A program made the translations under genes and the position numbers. The notes below the pieces were generated by a model. That model was not told where the DNA came from, searched no databases, and worked only from the letters and a program-made list of their open reading frames with translations. This document shows positions 56,098-64,000 of a stretch of DNA of 64,000 bases, one piece after another. Source of the stretch: Dendrocalamus latiflorus (Eukaryota > Streptophyta > Magnoliopsida > Poales > Poaceae); contig CM029664.1 in the NCBI GenBank assembly GCA_017311315.1, positions 45,042,510 to 45,106,509 of the forward strand, in the 5' to 3' direction. Position 1 is the stretch's first letter; the number at the start of each line of letters is the position of its first letter.

Positions 56098-56592
56098 GTG
56101 GTATCAAAGCTAGTTGACTTCGGTTTTGAAGATCATGGGAGATAAAGTGAAGGATTAGAGTGGGTTGATCTCCCTCCAATACCCTCTCCTGACAACCGAC
56201 AATTACCCGGTGTGGGCAATGAAGATGAAGGTGAACATGCGCGCCTAGGGAGTTTGGGGTGCAGTCGATCCGAAGGGAAAGGACAAGGAGTTGGACGACA
56301 AGGTGGATCAGGCGACTTTAGCCCTCATCTACTAGGCGGTGCTAGATGTGATGATGCATCAGCTCATCGACAAGGAGACGACACGAGAGGCAGGGGAGAT
56401 GCTTCAGACAATGCACGAGGGAGTTGATCATGTCAAGAACGTGCAGCTCCAGAATTTGTGGAGCGAGTTCAAGAACCTGAAGATGGGAGAGACCCAGTTG
56501 GTGGACGAGTTCGCCAACAAGCTGAGTTCATTGTTGTTGTGGCTACAGACCAAACATAGAGAGAGATGGTAGTGGAGAGTGATGAAGATAAG
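56098..56592 (+). pseudogene. Copia primer-binding site and gag remnant
   Basis: TGGTATCAAAGC at 56099 matches the initiator-methionine tRNA primer site of plant Copia elements with one change. Downstream, the frame from MGDKVKD has LTTDNYPVWAMKMKVNM, VWGAVDPKGKDKELDDKVDQ, TREAGEMLQTMHEGVDHV, LWSEFKNLKMGETQ and DEFANKLSSLLL, typical of Copia gag. It carries three internal TAG stops (near 56157, 56247 and 56332) and is cut at 56592 by the start of another element. Confidence 0.85.
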
Positions 56593-57990
56593 TGTAATGG
56601 CCTGGTTCCTCCCCATGGCTTACTCATATATATATATACACATGAGGAGTGTTTTTACAGCTATACCCTTACATCTGGTTATCCCCTCTGGGGGCAGTTA
56701 TGTCATTACACATGGCCTATTCTGGGCCTTATAATCTCCTATCAGGCCTACTGGGTTTAGGTGGGGGCCACCCCTACGACAGGAGCCTCTCATGGTGAAG
56801 GGCTTCACAGGGCCGAAGCCATGTCACCGAGTCCTTTGGCCCCCTCCGTCCCCTGCGGCCTGTGAATTCCTCCAAGCTTGTGGTTGGGGAGGCTGAAGTC
56901 TAGGATGGTGGTAGCGGAGGCTGGCGTCCAAGTCGCAGTAGACGCGCGCGCTCCGTCCCCTACCCTTCGAACGGGTGGCAGCGGAGGCTGGCGCCCAAGT
57001 CGAAGTAGACGCGCGCGCTCCGTCCCCCACCCTTCGAACGGGTGGCAGCGGAGGCTGGCGCCCAAGTCGAAGTAGACGCGCGCTCCGTCCCCCACCCTTC
57101 GAACGGGTGGCAGCGGAGGCTGGCGCCTAGTCGAAGTAGACGCGCGCGCTCCGTCCCTTACCCTTCGAACGGGTGGCAGCGGAGGCTGGCGCCCAAATCG
57201 AAGTAGACGCGCGCGCTCCGTCCCCTGCGGCCTGTGAATTCCTCCAAGCTTGTGGTTGGGGAGGCTGAAGTCTAGGATGGTGGTAGCGGAGGCTGGCGTC
57301 CAAGTCGCAGTAGACGCGCGCGCTCCGTCCCCTACCCTTCGAACGGGTGGCAGCGGAGGCTGGCGCCCAAGTCGAAGTAGACGCGCGCGCTCCGTCCCCT
57401 ACCCTTCGAACGGGTGGCAGCGGAGGCTGGCGCCCAAGTCGAAGTAGACGCGCGCGCTCCGTCCCCCACCCTTCGAATGGGTGGCAGTGGAGGCTGGCGC
57501 CTAGTCAAAGTGGACGCGCGCGCTCCGTCCCCTACCCTTCGAACGGGTGGTAGCGGAGGTTGGCGCCTAGTCGAAGTAGAGGCTGTTGTGACCTTGCAGT
57601 CTGGTAGTGCGCTTTTAATGGCGGCTGGAATCACGCCGACGCCTGGCCTGGCAGAAGTCAGGCTGTCGCGTCGTGCAGTCTGCTACTCTGGAAGTGGGGC
57701 ACGTGGCGACTCACGACTGGCGCGTCGTGGGATGTGAGCGGTTGCGTGATCGCGGCCGTTCGCCTCTTCCCTAGGGAAGTTGGACGCGTGTTGAAGGCGT
57801 GTAGGCGCTGCGTGCTGCTGGATCACCTACCCGGCATGGCCCTCTAGGCCCCGGCGGTTCCTCTTTCCAAATCTTGGGCAGCCGAATCGCTGCGAGTTTG
57901 ATCTGTCTGCGCTTCGAACCATATGAGAGGCCAGCGGCCTTTATAAGGTGCTAGTGTTGAGGTGGAGGCACCCGTTTTGATCTGCTGCTT
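56593..57990 (-). mobile_element. LTR (3' side) of the Tat-lineage gypsy element
   Basis: Starts TGTAATGGCC at 56593, where it interrupts the Copia gag. Given the minus-strand pol at 61.7-64 kb, this is best read as the 3' LTR of the same element. It contains the 66-bp tandem repeats. The right boundary (near 57960-58000) is approximate: a TATA-like TTTATAAGG at 57937 lies before the antisense ORF. The partner LTR lies outside the window, so no target duplication can be tested. Confidence 0.55.
56920..57590. repeat. 66-67-bp tandem repeats in two blocks with a 372-bp super-period
   Basis: ACCCTTCGAACGGGTGG recurs at 56962, 57029, 57094, 57160, 57334, 57401, 57468 (one change) and 57534, at 65-67 bp steps, each joined to GTAGACGCGCGCGCTCCGTC. 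A longer unit with GCGGCCTGTGAATTCCTCC occurs at 56851 and 57223, 372 bp apart, showing that a whole block was duplicated. Confidence 0.92.
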
Positions 57991-58053
57991 TGCTTCTGCT
58001 CGTGCTAATTGTCACGCCAGTTGCTCCTTTCCCTGCTTCTTCCTCCCTGGTCA

Positions 58054-60985
58054 CAAAGAGCGATGGCTAGCCATGACGATGCCACCTACCATCCCCGCCG
58101 CGGTTCCTTGCCTAGCCAGGGCGAGGTGCCGCATCCTTCCAAGGAGTACAAGCTGGTGCCGCGGGGGAGTGCGCGCGCCAACAAGCGGTGGGACGCCATG
58201 GAGCACTCGGGAGGCTGCTGTTCCCGTGTGCTGGAGAAGAGCCGCATGACCGAAGGGACGCTGCACCGTCTCGTGGATGAGAGGAAGATCGTGGATCGCC
58301 TACCCCGTCGGGACGAGACGGAGCCGAAGCCCCAGGCTCTGGAGGCGATTGTTTTTGCCGCGTTTTTCGACGCCGGCCTTCGAATGTCCTCCACGTTGTT
58401 CGTGGGCGAAGTCCTGCGGGCCTACCAATTGGAGCTAGCCCAATTGACGCCGCACGCAATACTCCACCTAGCTGTCTTCACGTGGGCGATGCGGACAGAC
58501 GGGTGGCGTCCCAGCGCGAGCTTGTTCGCCACGCTACACGACGCACACTGTCGACCCAGACAGGTTGGTGGGGCGGTGTCCAACTTCGGCGGTGTAGACT
58601 TCATGCTCCGGGCTTCGTGCGCAACGTTGTTCCCTGTGCCAGCCGCGTCGGGGCAATGGGAGTCCGGCTAGACTCGGCAGTGGTTCTACTACACCGTGAC
58701 CGACAAGAGCGGCATGCAATACCGAGGTGGGCCGATCGCGTTTAATAGTACGCCGAGCCTGAAGGCGGAGATTGACGACACGCAAAGGCTACAGAGTCTT
58801 GTCGGTGTCGCCCGTCGAATGAGCCTGCGCGACCTAGCCGATGAGTTCACAATGTATGGGGCGGCGCCACTCTCCTCCCGGGGGAAGTATGTTGGACAGA
58901 ACGGCCCCCGCGGGGACGGGTTCAGCCCTTCCGTATCTCGCCTGCTTCCGCCCTCCGCTCCTTGTAAGTCGCTCAGCGCGTTGTGCGCGTGCTATTGTAT
59001 CTGTTTGGTTTCCGCCTGACTGACGTGATCTCCTGCGCAGTGGCTTGGCTAGAAGATGCAGAGTGCGCGGTTGCGGCGCTCCTCGGCCCGTACACGCTTA
59101 AGGAGCACCGAGCCCGCGAGGCCGCAGTCAAGGCGGCTAAGCAAGGGCGGGTAAACCGCACGTGCGAGGCTGTGGGCGTTACTGTGCCCGAGCGCTCGGT
59201 GCCGGGGGAGCTTCCCACCGGGACTCCGAGCGCGCAGGAGGGTGACAACCCTGTGGGGGTGTTATCCTCGCGACGCCGGGCCCGTTCCCCGACTGCCGCA
59301 TGCGACCCGGCAGCCCCTTCGGCAGCTAGCACAGCTGCGACGGGGCGTGCGGTCGGCGGTGGGCCTGGCCATGCTGCTTCGGAGGAGCGCGCCGCCGCGG
59401 ATCCCCCGGCACCGTCTGGCGACGCCCACGAGCCTGTGCTCGCGGCCGTCGTTGAGCTGGAACTCGCCAGCCCGGGGGGTGGCGTCGTGCCTGGCGAGGA
59501 AACCACCACCGCGACCGGCGAGGGCGCGCCCCCTACAGAGGAAACTGTGGGGGTGACGGTAACTGTAGGCGGTGCTGCCGTGGAAGAATCGCCTGTGCCG
59601 CCGCAGGCGAAACGCCCTCGGACTCAGTCCGCGCCGCCAGCGAGGGGTCGATACACCGTTGTGGGGCCTTGCCTCGGGATTACGGCGGCTGGCGCGGCCG
59701 AGAAGACCTGCTCACCGACTGCGGAGACACCCGCCTCCCCCTTGGCAGCCGGACCGGCGCCACTTCCTACCGCGACGAGGGGCGCAGGAGGTAGGCGCGA
59801 GTCCCTTTCTTCACTTGACTTCGCGAGACTCTCTCCGATCTGCTCGCTCATTCTGCCGACATCAGGCAAGACGAAGTCTCCCGGACATGGCGAAGGATCG
59901 AGCAGCGGGGGTATGCGCAAAGTCCGAAGCCTTGCGCAGGGTGCCCCGCAGGTGTCCTCTGCTGTTGACGCGGCCATGGCCTTGGTACAGCCTGGCGCGT
60001 TGGGGCCGAGGCTTGCTTGCTCAGATTTCCTCCCCCGCCCGGAGATATTCTGCGACCTTACCGCAGCCGCAGAGCGTGCCGACAACGGCCTCAACCGAGA
60101 GACGTTGTCGTCCTGCGAGGGGGAGCTCCTAGCGCTCGCGCTACAGGCCTCTGAGATGCGGGTAAATATGTACGTTTCAGCTTGTAAGGTACTGCTGGAC
60201 GTCTGCTGATTTGTTGTTTTTGCCAGACGCTTGCCCTCAGCCGATCCTTTGACGAGGCCCGCATTCGGGAGCGGAGGGCTCTGGAAGCCAGCCTCCGCGA
60301 AGCAAACAATTCTCTCGCCGCGAAGGATGAAGAACTCCGCGCGCTGGAGGGCGCCATGGCGGCCGCAGAACTAGAGGCCACGGAAGCCAAGTGCGCCGCA
60401 GCTGAGGAGCACGCCGCCTTCGTGCAGCAGATCGCCGCCCTAGAAGGGGAGAAGGTCCAGCTGGCGGAGTCTGCTGCCGAGAATAGCCTCGCCTTGGAGA
60501 CTGCGTCCATGTCGGCGTGGCGGGCCATGGAGTCTCTAAACTACGCCCTCCGGGATCTGTGCGTCAGAGTGCCGGACACTACGCATGGGCCGGGGGCCCT
60601 GTCGGAGACGCTCGGGTTGATCGAGGAAGGGGCCGGCGTTGCTCTTCGCGGCGCCAGAACGTTTGGCGAGCACTGCGGCTATGTTGGCGCGTGCTTCGCC
60701 CTCGCCCTGCTTCACACTCGTGGGTGTAGACATACCCCCGAGCTGGCGAACCCTCAACTGGATCCTCCCGGCCAACCAGGGGCCATGTCGGACGCCATCC
60801 GTGCCATCGGGCCGAGCCTGCAGAACTTCCATGAACGGATCTGGGGCCGCTTCGGGGAAGATGCAGCGAGGGTCGCCGTTCAGCAGACGCTGCATGGGGA
60901 AGGGGATCTCCTCCAGTGGCTCGAAGGAGTCCTTCCTCGTCATGGCGACGACGGCACGGGTTCGTCCACACCGCGCCAAGGCTGA
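58054..60985 (+). CDS. Antisense ORF of a Tat-lineage gypsy element (putative gypsy-type transposon domain), one internal stop
   Basis: Exons 58054-58963, 59041-60161 and 60227-60985 join in phase with good splice sites. The N-terminal part (VFAAFFDAGLRMSSTLFVGE, YQLELAQLTPHAILHLAVF, GQWESG then TRQWFYY) fits the plant 'putative gypsy type transposon' domain. A Pro/Ala-rich low-complexity middle follows, then a coiled coil (LEASLREANNSLAAKDEELR, ALEGAMAAAELEATEAKCAA) and a conserved-looking tail (SLQNFHERIWGRFGEDAAR). One in-frame TAG at 58669 interrupts it. It faces the minus-strand pol gene, an arrangement known for Tat elements such as Grande, where an antisense gene lies between pol and the 3' LTR. 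Its function is not established. Confidence 0.75.
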
Positions 60986-61149
60986 GTGGTTCGGCGGGTG
61001 GGGCGGGGGGATGATGTACTGGTTCTTATGCTTGTAACCATGTAACCCCTTTGCTCTTACAATGAAACCAAGTAGTACCCTAGTCTTGGTGTTACCTGCC
61101 GCCAAACGCGAAGGGAAGAAAACCTCCGCATCTTGTTCATACTCCGTAG

Positions 61150-61625
61150 AGCGCGCAGGGAGGGCATCCGCGTCTTATTTAGAGTCCGTGGACTATGCGT
61201 GTGGAGGCGGACCTCGACGCTACGACTTCCTTTATAGTCCAGAGACTCGCGCGTGCGGAGGCGGACCTCGACGCTACGTCTTATTTAAAGTCCGTGGACT
61301 ATGCGTGCGGAGGCGGACCTCGACGCTACGACTTCCTTTATAGTCCGAAGACTCACGCGTGCGGAGGCGGACCTTGACGCTACGTCTTATTTAAAGTCCG
61401 TAGACTATGCGTGCGGAGGCGGACCTCAACGCTACGACTTCCTTTATAGTCCGGAGACTCGCGCGTGCGGAGGCGGACCTCGACGCTACGTCTTATTTAA
61501 AGTCCGTGGACTAGTGCGTGCGGAGCTAGGCTCGACGCTACGTCTTCTTTATAGTCCGGAGACTCACGCGTGCGGAGGCGGACCTCGACGCTACGTCTTA
61601 TTTAAAATCCGTGGACTTTGTTCTG
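61150..61625. repeat. 106-bp tandem repeat (two 52-54-bp halves) between the two convergent genes
   Basis: AGGCGGACCTCGACGCTACG recurs at about 61205, 61259 and 61311 and onward at alternating steps of 54 and 52 bp. The halves differ by CTTCCTTTATAGTCC versus TCTTATTTAAAGTCCG. About four units. Confidence 0.9.
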
Positions 61626-61736
61626 CTCAGCGCGGACAGGGGATGCTCTGGGAACCGCAACCTTTATTGAACTCCCGTTTGCGCGGGCGAGCATCGCATA
61701 ACAAAGGCTGGTGGCTCTACGCCTGCTGTCCTGCTC

Positions 61737-64000
61737 CTAGGCGTAGTACCGCCGCAACCTGTCCGCGTTCCATGTATGCCGGAAGGCTTGTCCTTCGAGC
61801 GTGGCGAGGCGGTACGCCCCCTTCGGCAATGCCTCCGTCACGATGTACGGGCCTTCCCACTTGGACTCCAGCTTGCCAACGGTCTCCGCCTGGAGCGCCA
61901 CTCTGAGGACGAGATCCCCAGGCTTGAACCCCTGCGGGCATATGGAGCGGTCCCGAGTACGCATTGTCTGCCGCGCGTACTTCTCGACATGGTGGGCTGC
62001 GTCTGCTCGTATCCCGTCGAGGAGGTCCAAGGACACCCGGCGCTCCTCTTCGGGTGCTTGAACGAGGACCCTCCGCGAGCCGGCCTTGATTTCCTCAGGC
62101 GTCACCGCTTCATCACCGAAAAGGAGCTTGAACGGCGTGAATCCCGTCGGGCGCATTACCGTTGTGCGAAGCGACCATAGAACGCTGTGAAGCTCGCTTG
62201 GCCACTTGCCCTTCGGCAATCCAACCAGGCGCTTTTTGATGGCGGCAGAGATGGCGCCATTCGCCCGTTCGACCGCCCCGTTGGACTGGGGTGCCCTACC
62301 GAGGCGAATCGGAGGGTGATGCCCATGCTGTCACAATAATCTTTGAAGAGGGTGGCATCGAACTGCAGGCCATTGTCGACCGTGAGCTCCCGAGGCACAC
62401 CGAAGCAACATATGATGTTTTGCCATAGGAAGCGCTGTATGGCCGCAGAAGTTACTTTGGCCAGAGCGATCGCTTCCGGCCATCTGGAGAAATATTCCAG
62501 CGCGACTACCACGAACCGGAGGTCCCCTGGAGCTCGGGCAAGTGGTCCTACTATATCGAGACCCCAGCGTGCCAGTGGCCACACCGGGGGAATGGGGTTG
62601 AGGCTCGTCGGGGGCCTGCGGATGATGCACGCCATCCACTGGCACCCTTGGCACCGACGGACGAGGTCCTGGGCGTCGGTGATGGCAGTCGGCCAGTAGA
62701 AGCCTTGCCTGAACGCCTTGCCGACTAATGACCTCGGTGCCAGGTGGGATCCGCATACACCCGCGTGGATCTCCGCCAAGAGCTCCTTTCCCCCCTCAGT
62801 CGAGAGGCAGCGCAGGAGCGGTGCGCAAACCCCTCTCTTGTAGAGTATCCCTTCGAACACCTGGAAGGACCGTGCGCGGTGCTGCAAGCGTCGCAGCTCG
62901 GCAGGGTCCTCCGGCTCGGCGATGCCTTGCAAGAAATTGAAGATGGGCTCTCGCCAATCTCCTGGCCGATCAATGCGGTGGACGAGTGCCGCGTCCCGGT
63001 TGTCCTGCGCGATGGTCGCCTTTGCTAACATCTCGTAGAACGCCCCCTCGGGGGGGGGGGGGGGGCAGTTGCTGGCTGGCCGCCTTAGCGAGGGCGTCGG
63101 CTTGCTCATTCTCCGCACGGGGGATGGCCTTGACGGTGACACCCAAAAAGTGCCTTTCCCTCGCCCTCACCGCCGCGAGGTACTTGGCCAACTCCGGGTC
63201 CTTGGCTTGATATGACTTGTCCACATGGCCAGCCACCAAGCGCGAGTCGGTGCGGACCAACACCCGTCTCGCGCCGATTGCCTTGAGCTTCGCCAAGCCA
63301 AAGAGCAGTGCCTCGTATTCAGCCGTGTTGTTGGTGGCGGGGAAGGTAAGGCGCGCCGAGTATAGCAAACGCTGTCCTTCGGGCGTGACAATCACCGCGC
63401 CTACGCCCGCGCCAGCGACGCTGTAAGCTCCGTCGATTGTGAGCGTCCAGACGGGATCATCGTGCGTCTGGACGGGTTGGGCCGGCGGGGTCCATTCGGC
63501 GAGAAAATCCGCCAGGACTTGGGATTTGATGGCCGTTCGCGAAGCATACGTCAAGGAGAAGGGAGCGAGCTCCGCAGCCCATTTGCCGATGCGCCCTGTG
63601 GACTCCTTGTTGTGTAGCATCTCTGCCAAGGGGAATGAGGAGGGTACTGTGATCGGGTGGGCCAGAAAATAATGTCGAAGCTTTCTGGAGGCCATGACAA
63701 GCGCGTAGGCGAGCTTCTCAAGCTCCGTGTATCTTGTCTTGGCACCTTGGAGGGCTTCGGAGACAAAATAGACGGGCCGCTGCATGGCGCCTTCCTCTAA
63801 GACGAGGACGGCGCTGACCGCGGTGGCCGACGCGGCCAGATAGAGCAGGAGGGGAGCCTCTGGTGCTGGGGCGACCAGAGTGGGGAGGCTCGCCAGGTGC
63901 TGCTTGAGTTCGTTGAAGGCCTTCGCGCAGTCTCCGTCCCAACTAAATCCATCGCACCCGCGGAGTGTCTTGAAGAACGGCAGGCCCCGCTCCGCCGCCG
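61737..64000 (-). pseudogene. Tat-lineage gypsy polyprotein: RT tail, RNase H, second RNase H and integrase, with frame breaks
   Basis: Minus strand, running in from beyond the right edge. 64000-62970: KAFNELKQHLASLPTLVAP and VYFVSEALQGAKTRYTELEK (first RNase H), then a second RNase H with TIDGAYSVAGAGVGAVIV, TNNTAEYEALLFGL and VRTDSRLVAGH, the extra domain typical of Tat elements. 63142-62156: the integrase zinc finger (IHAGVCGSH, then RRCQGC), GLDIVGPL and VDNGLQF. 62219-61737: the C-terminal part (RPTGFTPFKLLFG and KWEGPYIV). The frame breaks at the 16-G run (63050-63065) and near 62290 by one base before the integrase glutamate. Catalytic residues are otherwise visible. The element appears recent but is not intact as written. 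Confidence 0.88.
63050..63065. repeat. Homopolymer G tract (16 bases) in the gypsy pol gene
   Basis: Encodes a proline run between the second RNase H and the integrase. One base fewer (15) would restore a single frame, so the break is probably slippage or a consensus error. Confidence 0.88.

Noticed and set aside
1..64000. CRISPR arrays or prokaryotic operons
   Set aside because: Spliced genes and plant transposons show a eukaryotic nuclear genome; the tandem repeats lack spacers of CRISPR type.

Overview
The window is plant nuclear DNA from a grass, most likely a panicoid or other PACMAD grass. The evidence is spliced plant-type genes (STICHEL-like, LIKE-COV, UBTD-like), GC-rich first exons, and dense grass-type transposons. 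These include Tourist, Stowaway and Mutator-type MITEs, a CACTA element, an RTE-clade LINE, a Tat-lineage Ty3/gypsy element with an antisense ORF, Copia remnants and a Helitron-like terminus. The species cannot be fixed from the sequence alone.

Layout. 1-4 kb: 5' part of a STICHEL-like gene (minus strand), cut by the left edge. 4-18 kb: no host gene that I can see; MITEs, a hAT-like remnant, and LTR-retrotransposon debris. 18.7-25.6 kb: a small UBTD-like gene (minus) whose first intron is about 6 kb and holds a truncated RTE LINE with a 19-bp target duplication. 25.95-31 kb: a Helitron-type 3' terminus followed by exon pieces of at least three unrelated host genes, all on the minus strand (MAPL/SP1-like GIDE domain, organellar tryptophanyl-tRNA synthetase, mitochondrial ribosomal protein S24/S35-like). 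This looks like a gene-capturing chimera. 31-37 kb: a Tourist MITE, a 600-bp foldback element with a 9-bp target duplication, and a broken pathogenesis-related-type gene. 37.7-41.4 kb: an apparently intact LIKE-COV gene of seven exons (271 residues). 42-44.5 kb: an unrecognised gene with one frame break and a transposon occupying almost all of a predicted intron. 44.5-47 kb: retrotransposon-like sequence. 47.03-55.33 kb: a CACTA element with matching termini and an AAT target duplication. It has an almost complete TnpA-type gene, a TnpD gene reduced to its N-terminal domain, and an apparently intact GRF zinc-finger gene in the place of the transposase core. 56-64 kb: a Copia gag remnant invaded by a Tat-type gypsy element read from the minus strand. 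Its RNase H and integrase run off the right edge, and a spliced antisense ORF faces the pol gene.

The host genes that look functional are STICHEL-like, UBTD-like and LIKE-COV. They share no obvious pathway. The main biological interest is how mobile elements have captured, replaced or bracketed host exons: the Helitron-like chimera, the GRF gene in the CACTA, the intron-sized insertion at 42.7-43.9 kb, and the long hairpin at 32.6-33.2 kb. Several C or G runs of 15-21 bases sit inside otherwise continuous reading frames, so some apparent breaks may be sequence errors.
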